From: Ruegeria arenilitoris
GTDB taxonomy: Bacteria; Pseudomonadota; Alphaproteobacteria; Rhodobacterales; Rhodobacteraceae
Direction of reading: 5' to 3'
Assembly: GCF_013032855.1 (NCBI RefSeq)
Contig: NZ_WQDA01000002.1
Span: 558,001 to 622,000 of the forward strand
DNA: 64,000 bases
Shown here: piece after piece, positions 15,961-24,603 of the stretch
Position numbering within the stretch: the first letter of the stretch is position 1
Layout: every line of letters begins with the position of its first letter
Notes under the pieces: generated by a model
What the model saw: only the letters and a program-made list of their open reading frames with translations
What the model was told of the DNA's origin: nothing
Databases searched by the model: none
Program-made: the position numbers and the translations under genes

Positions 15961-16049
15961 CGGTCCGGCGGACCGTTTCAGGGCCGAACGGGCGAAGCCC
16001 CGGGGCGCAAACGCGCCGCCCGTTTTGCCGGAGGCAAACCTTCGGTTTG
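15961..16049. repeat. cluster of overlapping palindromes, REP-like element
   Basis: Within 89 bp there are five self-complementary units. They are CGGTCC/GGACCG (15961-15975), AACGGGCG (15987-15994) with CGCCCGTT (16017-16024), nested GGCGC/GCGCC (16004-16017), TTTGCC/GGCAAA (16024-16038), and CAAACC/GGTTTG (16035-16049). The last two share bases and could form alternative hairpins. It lies between the SMR-like gene and the GIY-YIG gene and has no T-tails. Such clusters resemble intergenic repetitive palindromes. Whether it recurs in the genome cannot be seen from this window. Confidence 0.6.
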
Positions 16050-16153
16050 ACAAGTATGGGTCATGCCGGGAACTTGATCCGAGGTTAAAGCGGGCCGACG
16101 GCGCCGCCGGTCGTAAACAACACCACTAGGGCAACAAGCTATTCCATCGGGTT

Positions 16154-16747
16154 TTAGGATTGTGAGGGTGGTCCGTATGTCCGGTCATAGCGAGCCTGAA
16201 TCAACTCTCCGTCTTTGTGAAAAGCGCCTGAGGCAGGCAGCTCAGGAAAACGCCGACGAATAATAATTCGTGCTTGGCTTAGAGACATTAATTCACCGCG
16301 GTAGCTGACCGTTCTGCCATCAACAATGGTGACAAACTCGCCGGTTTCACCAGCGAAAAACTTGTCGCCGACAGAGTACCCCATTTCCAACCAATTTTGG
16401 ACTGGGCGTCGAAATGCGGCCTGGTTTGCCAATTCAAGCTTATTCTGTACCTCATGCGTTATGTCGCGCAGGCCAAAAGATCTCAGAACCTCAGTCGCTC
16501 TTTCTGCCGAGACTTTGAAAAACTCTCTTGATGGATTTACACGAGCGCTCGAAAATTTGGCGTGCATTTTGGATTCGATTTCGATCGCGTCCCGGACCTC
16601 CCATGCCGCTTCACATCTAAAAGGTTCCGGAACACCAGTGGAAAACAGTTCTGCCATTCGCGAAATCGGGTCGTCTCTCCTAGTCAGGCCAATTTTCACC
16701 AAACCTGGCATTGACGGGTTTGTCAGCACATAGACAATTTCTGCCAT
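16154..16747 (-). CDS. GIY-YIG (T5orf172-type) protein with a RAMA-like C-terminal region
   Basis: The 197-residue protein begins MAEIVYVLTNPSMPGLVKIG, the two short beta strands of the GIY-YIG nuclease superfamily as found in the T5orf172 (DUF1766) branch. An ESKMHAKF motif and the R-x-F-F segment (PSREFFKVS) follow. The C-terminal part (about residues 122-172: GYSVGDKFFAGETGEFVTIV, then DGRTVSYRGE and LSQARIIIRRR) looks like a RAMA-type domain, a putative modified-DNA-binding module. That is my pattern match, not a search result. Codon use is visibly more AT-rich than in the neighbours, suggesting lateral transfer. It stands alone near a palindrome cluster. A DNA-processing or defence role is inference. 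Confidence 0.75.
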   Translation of the reverse strand: MAEIVYVLTNPSMPGLVKIGLTRRDDPISRMAELFSTGVPEPFRCEAAWEVRDAIEIESKMHAKFSSARVNPSREFFKVSAERATEVLRSFGLRDITHEVQNKLELANQAAFRRPVQNWLEMGYSVGDKFFAGETGEFVTIVDGRTVSYRGELMSLSQARIIIRRRFPELPASGAFHKDGELIQARYDRTYGPPSQS

Positions 16748-16854
16748 ATTTAACCTATGGTTTAAATCGGGACTTTCCTTCAACCGTCGCCAGCTTGATA
16801 CAGTAGGTTTCGGGTCAATAGCAGCCTCGCGGTGTGGTCACGCGCATGGCTGGA

Positions 16855-18654
<1,800 letters not shown>

Positions 18655-18993
18655 AGCGTCGGGATATGGTTCGAAATCGGGCGCTGGTCAAGGTGAGACA
18701 GCACGGCGGACGCCCCCTATTTCAGCGTTATGAGGCCACGACGCTGCGGATGGCTTCGTTCCAAGCCCTCAGCTGCATTCAGGCGACCGTACGTAGACAG
18801 AACTCGGCCGTGTTGCACCGTCCAAAACGGGGTTCGAAGGGCATGCCACGGCCGACCATAGTGCCAACCGCGGCACTTTCGACTCAGGTACGGAGTTTCT
18901 GAAAGCAAATTGTTGAACGGCAGGAAAACTTGGACGATACTGCGCCGCAAGCCGAGAGGGACACAAGACTCCTCCGGGCAGGCAAAACGAGGC
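18655..18993. other. intergenic region upstream of lepA and a small secreted-protein gene
   Basis: This 339-bp stretch lies between the divergent lepA gene and the small exported protein gene at 18994. I see no supportable coding region, RNA gene or clear repeat. It presumably holds both promoters. No convincing -35/-10 pair could be chosen by eye. Confidence 0.45.
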
Positions 18994-19311
18994 ATGAGCA
19001 TGAAACAGTTCCTCATTATCGCGCTATGCGCCACGTCGCTGACCACTTTGGCCCCGGCCACGACCGAAGCGGCGCAGATCAAACGTGCATGTTTGGCGTC
19101 CGACCGTTCGGCTGCGACACGCGATAGATGCAAGTGCATCCAGCGGGTGGCCGATCAGGCTTTGACCAACAAAGACCAGAAAACCGTGGCCAAATGGTTC
19201 ACGGACCCGCATCAGGCCCAAGAGCTGAAGATGTCGAAATCCGCCCGCGATGACGCGCTGTGGGAGCGGTATCAGAACTTTGGCCGCATGGCACAGGCGA
19301 TCTGCAGCTGA
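18994..19311 (+). CDS. small secreted cysteine-containing protein, unknown function
   Basis: The 105-residue protein has a Sec signal (MSMKQFLIIALCATSLTTLA, cleavage near AATTEAAQ). The mature region carries four cysteines (KRACLAS, DRCKCIQRV and the terminal AICS) and many Lys, Gln and Asp residues. The CKC pair plus flanking cysteines suggests a disulfide-stabilised helical protein in the periplasm. I do not recognise a characterised family. ATG codons at 18994 and 19000 are both possible starts. A 7-bp hairpin (19342-19363) lies between its stop and the LysR gene. Confidence 0.75.
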   Translation: MSMKQFLIIALCATSLTTLAPATTEAAQIKRACLASDRSAATRDRCKCIQRVADQALTNKDQKTVAKWFTDPHQAQELKMSKSARDDALWERYQNFGRMAQAICS

Positions 19312-19378
19312 CGCTGACCGCGATCCTTGACCTGACCCGCCCTGCGCCTCAGTAATGGCGCAGTGAAAGGGAAATCAT

Positions 19379-20341
19379 ATGGTGACGAAAGGGTTGACCC
19401 TGCGCGGTCTCGAAGTGTTCGAGGCCTTGGCGCGGACCGGTTCGGTGGCACAGGCTGCCGAGATTACCGGACTCAGCCAGCCATCGGTCAGCCAGCAGTT
19501 GCGCAATCTCGAGAATGCTCTGGGCACGGACCTGGTGGATCACGGGCGCAGACCCATGCGCCTGACCCAAGCCGGGCGCAGCTTTCTGGCACGGGCCGAG
19601 TCCGTTCTGGCCGAGTTGCAGATGGCCCAAAGCGAGCTGTCTGTCATGGACCTGGGTCATCTGAGCACGCTTTCGATCGGCCTGATCGACGATTTCGACA
19701 ATGACCTGACCCCGCGTCTTGCCACGTTGCTGGCCGACAGCCTGACCCGTTCCAAGTTCAAACTCATAACCCTCCCCAGCCTCGAAATCTTTGAGGCGCT
19801 GGCTTCGCAACGTCTGCATCTGGCGGTTTCGGCCCATAGCGGCGAGGTGCTGGAAGGCGTGGTGGAGTACCCTTTGGTACAGGATCCTTTCATTCTGGTC
19901 GCGCCGAAGGGCGGTGTGGCCAATGGGAGCGTAGAGGCCGCTTTGCAGACCCTGCCCTTTCTGCGCTATGCGCGGGAACAGTTGATCAGCCGGCAAATCG
20001 AAAGCCACCTGGCGCGGCAACAGCTTCAGTTCGAAGAGCGGTTCGAGATCGGGTCGCACTTGGCCCTGATGGCGATGGTCGCGCGCGGCCTTGGCTGGGC
20101 AATCACCACGCCGTTGGGATACATGCGGGCAGCCCGCTTCCACGAAGGCATGGATGTCTACCCGGCTCCGTTCGGAGAGTTCTCGCGCACTATTTCCCTC
20201 TTCACGCGGTCTGACTGGTCAGATCAGGTTCCGCGCGAAGTCGCGGGCATGACGCGCCGTTTGATGCAAAGCCAGATGATCGAACCAGCCCTTTCCCGCC
20301 TGCCCTGGTTGTCCGGACAGTTGAAGGTGATCGGCGGCTAG
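19379..20341 (+). CDS. LysR-family transcriptional regulator
   Basis: The 320-residue protein has an N-terminal LysR helix-turn-helix (residues 8-66, with GSVAQAAEITGLSQPSVSQQ and the typical RLTQAGRSFLARAE linker). A periplasmic-binding-protein-like effector domain follows, with SIGLIDDFDNDLTPRLATLL and LGWAITTPLGYM. It should bind a T-N11-A-type site and respond to a small ligand that I cannot identify. Its usual divergent target is missing, since upstream lies the same-strand secreted-protein gene. The stop overlaps the convergent tyrosine phosphatase gene by four bases. Confidence 0.92.
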   Translation: MVTKGLTLRGLEVFEALARTGSVAQAAEITGLSQPSVSQQLRNLENALGTDLVDHGRRPMRLTQAGRSFLARAESVLAELQMAQSELSVMDLGHLSTLSIGLIDDFDNDLTPRLATLLADSLTRSKFKLITLPSLEIFEALASQRLHLAVSAHSGEVLEGVVEYPLVQDPFILVAPKGGVANGSVEAALQTLPFLRYAREQLISRQIESHLARQQLQFEERFEIGSHLALMAMVARGLGWAITTPLGYMRAARFHEGMDVYPAPFGEFSRTISLFTRSDWSDQVPREVAGMTRRLMQSQMIEPALSRLPWLSGQLKVIGG

Positions 20342-20781
20342 CCGTCCAGATATGCCACCAAACCATCCACGGCGGCTTCGATGAGGTCCAGCGCCCCGTC
20401 GAAATCACGGGTATAGTAGGGGTCGGGCACATGATCGGCGCCGGTGTGGGGCGCAAATTCGGTCAGCATGCGTACAGGTGTAGGATTATCGGCCGGGCGC
20501 AAAGCCTCGATCTTGGCGAGATTTTCGCTGTCCATACCGATGATCAGGTCAAACCTGTCGAAATCAGACACCGCAAACTGGCGCGCGCGCAGATCGCTCA
20601 GCTCCAGCCCTCGGTTGCGAGCCGCGTGTTGCATCGGCGCATAGGGTGGATCCCCGAAATGCCAGTCGGACGTTCCGGCACTGTCGCAGGCATGATGAGG
20701 CGCCCTGACACGAAAAACGCCTTCGGCAGCAGGGGAACGGCAGATGTTGCCGAGGCAGACAAACAGGATACGCTGTGACAT
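20338..20781 (-). CDS. low-molecular-weight protein-tyrosine phosphatase
   Basis: The 147-residue protein carries the P-loop C9-LGNIC-R15-S near its N-terminus (MSQRILFVCLGNICRSPAAE) and the general-acid loop DPYYTRDFDG near residue 120. Both are required for catalysis on phosphotyrosine via a cysteinyl-phosphate intermediate. No tyrosine kinase or exopolysaccharide genes lie beside it, so the substrate is unknown. It is divergent from the sirtuin gene (27-bp spacing) and converges on the LysR gene with a four-base overlap. Confidence 0.95.
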   Translation of the reverse strand: MSQRILFVCLGNICRSPAAEGVFRVRAPHHACDSAGTSDWHFGDPPYAPMQHAARNRGLELSDLRARQFAVSDFDRFDLIIGMDSENLAKIEALRPADNPTPVRMLTEFAPHTGADHVPDPYYTRDFDGALDLIEAAVDGLVAYLDG

Positions 20782-20808
20782 GGCTCGGGTTTAACGTGTG
20801 GAGGGCGA

Positions 20809-21504
20809 ATGGAAAAGATCGTGATTTTGACCGGAGCCGGGATTTCGGCGGAAAGCGGATTGGGCACCTTTCGCGATGAAGGCGGATTGTGGGCACAGCA
20901 CCGGATCGAAGACGTGGCGACACCCGAAGGTTTTGCCCGAAACCCTGCCCTTGTTCATGGCTTCTACAACGCGCGCCGGGTGCAGGCGGGTGGCGCCGAC
21001 CCAAATGCAGCTCACACAGCACTGGCCCGGCTTCAGCGCGACTGGCCGGGAGAAGTGGTGATCGTAACGCAGAACGTGGACAGCCTGCACGAAGCCGGAG
21101 GTGCGACCAGGGTTATCCACATGCACGGCATCCTGTCCGGCGCGCTTTGCGCCTCTTGCGGGCATCGCTGGACTGCGCCAGCGGAATTGTCCGTGGGCGA
21201 ACCGTGCCCCGCCTGCCGCGCGGCAACCGCCCGACCCGACATCGTGTGGTTCGGCGAAATGCCTTACCACATGGATCAGATTTACGACCATCTGGCACAG
21301 GCCGGGATATTCGCCGCCATCGGAACCTCTGGCCAAGTCTACCCGGCTGCGGCCTTCGTGCACGAAGCCATAGCTGCGGGCGCACGGACGGTCGAATTGA
21401 ACCTCGAGCCTTCGGTTGGTGCATCCAGCTTCGATCAGACGCTGCTTGGCCCCGCCACCCAGATCGTGCCACGCTGGGTCGATGACTTGCTGGGCCGCAG
21501 GTGA
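20809..21504 (+). CDS. cobB: NAD-dependent protein deacylase, sirtuin class III (CobB type)
   Basis: The 231-residue protein has the NAD-binding motif GAGISAESGLGTFRDEGGLW, TQNVDSLHEAGG, the catalytic H106 in HMHG and a Zn site C114-x2-C117 with C133-x2-C136. Residues Y53 and R56 (GFYNARR) are the pair that lets class III sirtuins such as E. coli CobB and human SIRT5 accept succinyl- and malonyl-lysine, so desuccinylase activity is likely as well as deacetylation. It acts in the cytoplasm on metabolic enzymes. It is monocistronic and divergent from the tyrosine phosphatase gene. Confidence 0.95.
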   Translation: MEKIVILTGAGISAESGLGTFRDEGGLWAQHRIEDVATPEGFARNPALVHGFYNARRVQAGGADPNAAHTALARLQRDWPGEVVIVTQNVDSLHEAGGATRVIHMHGILSGALCASCGHRWTAPAELSVGEPCPACRAATARPDIVWFGEMPYHMDQIYDHLAQAGIFAAIGTSGQVYPAAAFVHEAIAAGARTVELNLEPSVGASSFDQTLLGPATQIVPRWVDDLLGRR

Positions 21505-21556
21505 CTCGGGTCATCCCGCTGGTCTAAGCTAAAGGAACCTGAACCAGGAGAAACAG

Positions 21557-22165
21557 ATGACCGAGCCTGAAGCCCCCCGTGGCGAAATCGTTGACGACGA
21601 AGGCATCGACAGCCGCGAAGCGCTGGGCGACACCCTTGCGGATCTGTGGTGGACGTTCCTGCTGCGCGGATTGCTTGCGGGGGCCGTTGGCATCGCCGCG
21701 CTGTTCTGGCCAACCGGCAGCATCGCACTGCTGCTGCGGCTGGTAGGGGTGCTGCTGATCCTCGATGGCGGCCTGACCCTGCTTGGCTTCGGGCGGCGGG
21801 GACTGATCGGAGGCGCGGGTATCGGGGCGGTCTTGATTGGGCTGGTCCTTTTGATCTGGCCAGAAGGCACAGCACGTCTGACGTTCTTCCTGCTGGGCGC
21901 CTGGGCACTGATCATCGGGATCGGCTCGCTGATTTCGCTGGGCCAGATGCATCAGCTTGACCCAGAACGCGCGACCGTTCGGAACTCGGGCATCGTGGCC
22001 CTTATCATCGGGCTGGTGCTGATCTTCTGGCCCGGAAGCGGCGTCGTCGCACTGGGCTGGGCAATCGCGTTCTCCGCCTTGGCCTTTGCCGGCGTCATGC
22101 TATTCATGGCCGCGCGTTTCAAACGGGCCGGAGAACGGGTTTCGATGCGCGTGGTCAACAAGTGA
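21557..22165 (+). CDS. HdeD/DUF308 family membrane protein
   Basis: The 202-residue protein has an acidic N-terminal tail (residues 1-30) and about six hydrophobic helices. These contain the repeating DUF308 pattern of short helices ending in FWP (ALFWPTGSIALLLRLVGVLL, LLIWPEGTARLTFFLLGAW, LIFWPGSGVVALGWAIAF). Three such units are visible, consistent with internal duplication. HdeD of E. coli helps acid resistance at high cell density; in this organism the role is unknown. A ribosome site GGAG lies just before the ATG. It converges with the PCuAC gene across a stem-loop. Confidence 0.88.
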   Translation: MTEPEAPRGEIVDDEGIDSREALGDTLADLWWTFLLRGLLAGAVGIAALFWPTGSIALLLRLVGVLLILDGGLTLLGFGRRGLIGGAGIGAVLIGLVLLIWPEGTARLTFFLLGAWALIIGIGSLISLGQMHQLDPERATVRNSGIVALIIGLVLIFWPGSGVVALGWAIAFSALAFAGVMLFMAARFKRAGERVSMRVVNK

Positions 22166-22197
22166 AGAACAATGCTCATCGGCAGGTGAAACGCGAA

Positions 22198-22221
22198 CAG
22201 GCCGGGGCTTGACCCGGCCTG
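22198..22221. terminator. stem-loop between convergent DUF308 and PCuAC genes
   Basis: A perfect 9-bp stem (CAGGCCGGG at 22198-22206 with CCCGGCCTG at 22213-22221) closes the loop GCTTGA between two convergent genes. There is no T-run on either side, so it would be a weak intrinsic terminator or a transcript-end protecting hairpin. Confidence 0.45.
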
Positions 22222-22266
22222 ACGCATGGATGACGGCCGCATCGCGGCCCGAAGACAGGCGTGCTG

Positions 22267-22740
22267 TCAGTTCGAGTGCTTCATTTGCCCGTGGCCGTCT
22301 TTCCGTTCCAGGTCCACGGGAATCTCGACAATGACCTCACCGGCCTGCTCAAAAACCAAAGTGACGGGTATGGTTGCGCCCTGCTCAAACGGCTGTTTGA
22401 GCCCCATGAACATCACATGGTCTCCGCCCCGCTGCAGCATATGCGCCTCGCCGGCGGGGATCGCAAAACCCTCCTCGACTTCCATCATCTTGGCCACGCC
22501 GTTGTCGTCGATCTTGTGCGTATGCAGCTCGACCCGTGCTGCGATATCGGATTTGACAGCGACGAGTTGATCATCGGTGTCGCCTGAATTGCGGATCATC
22601 ATGAAGGCCGCACCAGCCTTGGCATTGGCCCCCGAGGATCGGGCATAGGCATCCTCGACCGAGATCACACTTTCCGCATGGGCGGCGGTGGACATGATTG
22701 CAGCGACGAAAATAGCGGGCAGGATTGATTTGAAGGGCAT
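22267..22740 (-). CDS. periplasmic copper chaperone PCu(A)C
   Basis: The 157-residue protein has a Sec signal (MPFKSILPAIFVAAIMSTAA, ending HA near residue 22) and the PCuAC domain. The copper-binding pattern is visible as VELHTHKIDDNGVAKMMEVE, then AGEAHMLQRGGDHVMFMGL, with Met and His ligands. A His/Met-containing tail (DGHGQMKHSN) may add affinity. PCuAC proteins deliver Cu(I) to the CuA site of cytochrome c oxidase together with Sco. The gene follows a DUF2946-like gene by 43 bases, a frequent pairing in copper-handling loci. Confidence 0.93.
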   Translation of the reverse strand: MPFKSILPAIFVAAIMSTAAHAESVISVEDAYARSSGANAKAGAAFMMIRNSGDTDDQLVAVKSDIAARVELHTHKIDDNGVAKMMEVEEGFAIPAGEAHMLQRGGDHVMFMGLKQPFEQGATIPVTLVFEQAGEVIVEIPVDLERKDGHGQMKHSN

Positions 22741-22783
22741 CTCGCCTCTCCTTTTTGACTGTCTGATTGTGTTGCGAACGGTT

Positions 22784-23134
22784 TCAGACAGGGGCCGGCG
22801 GCGCGCGCGCCGGTCGCTGCGGGATCGGAGCCGCAACAAGGCTGTCGGAACGCAGCGGTATGTCAGACTTTGCCCGCTCGGGCCCTTTCGGTGCCGGCAA
22901 AGGGGTATCCAGAACCGCACCCAGCAAGTTGAGCGCATAGTCGGGACAGAAATGAGGTGGTTTGGTGGGCTGGCCGTGCTCGTCCATATAGACAACCACA
23001 GGACCGTTCCCGGTGCAAAGCACCATTTGACCGACCGCCGCATTCAATCCCCGTGACGCCGCAAAACCCTGGCCTGTCAGAACCAGCATCAGCGACAGTA
23101 GCAACGGCAACACGAGGCGATAGGATCGGGTCAT
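22784..23134 (-). CDS. DUF2946-like exported protein, copper-locus companion
   Basis: The 116-residue protein has an N-terminal signal or anchor (MTRSYRLVLPLLLSLMLVLT). The short domain that follows has two cysteines, MVLCTGNGPVVVYMDEHG and PPHFCPDYALNLLG, resembling the DUF2946 family found beside copper genes. The C-terminal third is Pro/Ala-rich and probably unstructured. It lies 43 bases upstream of the PCuAC gene on the same strand, so a role in copper delivery to the respiratory chain is likely, by context. The family assignment is moderate. Confidence 0.7.
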   Translation of the reverse strand: MTRSYRLVLPLLLSLMLVLTGQGFAASRGLNAAVGQMVLCTGNGPVVVYMDEHGQPTKPPHFCPDYALNLLGAVLDTPLPAPKGPERAKSDIPLRSDSLVAAPIPQRPARAPPAPV

Positions 23135-23213
23135 CTTGGCAGAGGTTTAGGCCCGATCGGAAACGGACTTCAAGTGCCTTCGTGAACGCTGAGACAGTTT
23201 GGCGCGAACCAAG

Positions 23214-23241
23214 AAAAAGGGCCGGCCTGACTGGCCGGCCC
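23214..23241 (-). terminator. intrinsic terminator behind the 47-codon gene
   Basis: On the minus strand a perfect 9-bp stem (GGGCCGGCC at 23219-23227 with GGCCGGCCC at 23233-23241, five-base loop) is followed directly by TTTTT (23218-23214). It begins 25 bases beyond the stop of the small gene at 23266-23409 and has no other obvious upstream gene to serve on that strand. Confidence 0.8.
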
Positions 23242-23265
23242 CTGAATTTGTCTTGATCGAGACCT

Positions 23266-23409
23266 TCAAAGAATTCCGCGATCATCCGGACCGGTGTTGA
23301 GACCGGTATGCAGCCGGTTCACCCGCCGCTGCATCCGCGCACAGCTGGAAAATGAGCCAACCAGAAGAGTCGAAAGGAAGGAAATAATAATTGAAGTATT
23401 CGCAGACAT
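23266..23409 (-). CDS. 47-residue small membrane or lipoprotein-like peptide
   Basis: The minus strand encodes MSANTSIIISFLSTLLVGSF followed by SSCARMQRRVNRLHTG and LNTGPDDRGIL. It has a hydrophobic N-terminal segment (residues 6-20), a cysteine at 23 in a weak lipobox-like context (FSSC) and a basic then acidic tail. A ribosome site GGAG lies about eight bases before the ATG. A strong intrinsic terminator 25 bases past the stop indicates that a transcript ends here. I do not recognise a family. It could be a small inner-membrane peptide, a lipoprotein or a toxin-like peptide. Coding status is an inference from start, length and terminator. Confidence 0.5.
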   Translation of the reverse strand: MSANTSIIISFLSTLLVGSFSSCARMQRRVNRLHTGLNTGPDDRGIL

Positions 23410-23589
23410 TACCACACTCCGCCGTAGAATAACCGCATACATAAAACAGATTCAAAACCCTGTATGTGAACAATGTCACGTAGTCGCGCCCTTCTGCCTT
23501 CCGCACCGACGCCGCGTGCGGCACGCGCCCAACGGCAAAGTGATCCGGACGGTCTGGTTTGGGCGGAAATTCAGGCGTAGATCGTGGTC

Positions 23590-24075
23590 ATGCCACTCAA
23601 AGCGCACACAGAAATCCAGTTCCTCAGGCTGCCGCAGATTGAGCCGGCTGAAATCGCACGGCACATGTCTGATCCCCGCGTCGCTCGGCATCTGCCTTTG
23701 CTGACGGGGCCCTGGGACATCGCGATGGCGCGGGCCTTCATAGACGCAAAAGAGGCCTGCTGGGAATGCGACGGGCTTGGGCACTGGGCGATCACGTCCG
23801 GCGGTTGCTATGTCGGCTGGGGCGGCTTCCAGCGTGAAGGCAGGGAATGGGATTTCGGCCTGGTCCTGACGGCGGATGCCTTCGGTCTGGGCACGCGCAT
23901 CACCCGCAAGGCCATCGCATTCGCCCGAGCCGATGAACGCATTCCATATGTCACTTTTCTGCTTCCACCGTCCCGCCGCAATCTCTCTGCGCTACGGCGT
24001 ATCGGCGCGCATTATGTCGGTCCGGAAACCTATTCCGGCGCGCAGTTCCTGAAATACAGGCTTGAGACTGGTTGA
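23590..24075 (+). CDS. GNAT-family N-acetyltransferase
   Basis: The 161-residue protein fits the RimJ/RimL-like GNAT branch. It starts with a two-strand region, has GGCYVGWGGFQREGREWDFG in the central sheet, an acetyl-CoA-binding loop read as AFGLGTRITRKAIAFARAD (in place of the classical Q/RxxGxG/A) and a closing NLSALRRIGAHYVGPE. The substrate is unknown. A GTG at 23584 and an ATG at 23590 are both possible starts, and no strong ribosome site favours either. It is divergent from the small 47-codon gene and converges on rpmB. Confidence 0.82.
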   Translation: MPLKAHTEIQFLRLPQIEPAEIARHMSDPRVARHLPLLTGPWDIAMARAFIDAKEACWECDGLGHWAITSGGCYVGWGGFQREGREWDFGLVLTADAFGLGTRITRKAIAFARADERIPYVTFLLPPSRRNLSALRRIGAHYVGPETYSGAQFLKYRLETG

Positions 24076-24092
24076 AGATCCAAAGACAAACG

Positions 24093-24122
24093 AAAAGCCC
24101 CTGCACCAACGGGTACAGGGGC
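24093..24122 (-). terminator. intrinsic terminator of rpmB
   Basis: On the minus strand a 7-bp stem (GCCCCTG at 24097-24103 with CAGGGGC at 24116-24122) with a 12-base loop is followed by TTTT (24096-24093). It starts 23 bases after the rpmB stop. Confidence 0.75.
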
Positions 24123-24144
24123 CACGAAACAGTCTTTGGGAAAA

Positions 24145-24432
24145 TCAGGCCGAGGCTTGCGCCTTGGCGATTTCCTTTTTCACTTTCAGCGCGTTGGCGG
24201 ACAGCTCTTCGTCCTTGGCTTTTGCCAGGAACGCGTCCAGACCACCACGGTGATCGACCGAGCGCAGCGCGGCGGCCGAGATGCGCAGCTTGACGCCACG
24301 ACCCAGGGTTTCCGACTGCAGGGTCACGTCGTTCAGGTTGGGCAGAAAACGACGACGAGTTCTGTTTTTGGCGTGGCTGACATTGTTGCCAGTCATCGGG
24401 CCTTTTCCGGTCAGTTCGCAACGGCGCGACAT
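24145..24432 (-). CDS. rpmB: 50S ribosomal protein L28
   Basis: The 95-residue protein begins [20 protein letters not shown] and continues [18 protein letters not shown], the standard L28 signature, with a basic C-terminal helix ([20 protein letters not shown]). It is a component of the large ribosomal subunit near the tRNA exit region. The ATG at 24432 follows an AGGAAGAAACC ribosome site. A plausible sigma-70 promoter lies about 95 bases upstream and an intrinsic terminator closes the unit, so it is monocistronic. Confidence 0.98.
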   Translation of the reverse strand: MSRRCELTGKGPMTGNNVSHAKNRTRRRFLPNLNDVTLQSETLGRGVKLRISAAALRSVDHRGGLDAFLAKAKDEELSANALKVKKEIAKAQASA

Positions 24433-24525
24433 GGTTTCTTCCTTTGTTTCTGGAGGCCGGGCATCAATCCGCAGCCAAATCACAAGGGGCACAACCCGAA
24501 GTCGCGCCCGAAAACTGGTTGGATG

Positions 24526-24554
24526 CGTTTAGTGGGAATCGCCGGAAGGGTCAA
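24526..24554 (-). promoter_or_regulatory. predicted sigma-70 promoter of rpmB
   Basis: On the minus strand TTGACC (24554-24549) and TAAACG (24531-24526) are separated by exactly 17 bases. The -35 box is near-perfect and the -10 box is weak but acceptable. The predicted transcript would have a leader of about 90 bases before the rpmB start at 24432. Confidence 0.45.
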
Positions 24555-24603
24555 GACAGCAGCTGCGAAATCTTTCCTTGCCAATAAATGGCCCTGAAAC
24601 GGC

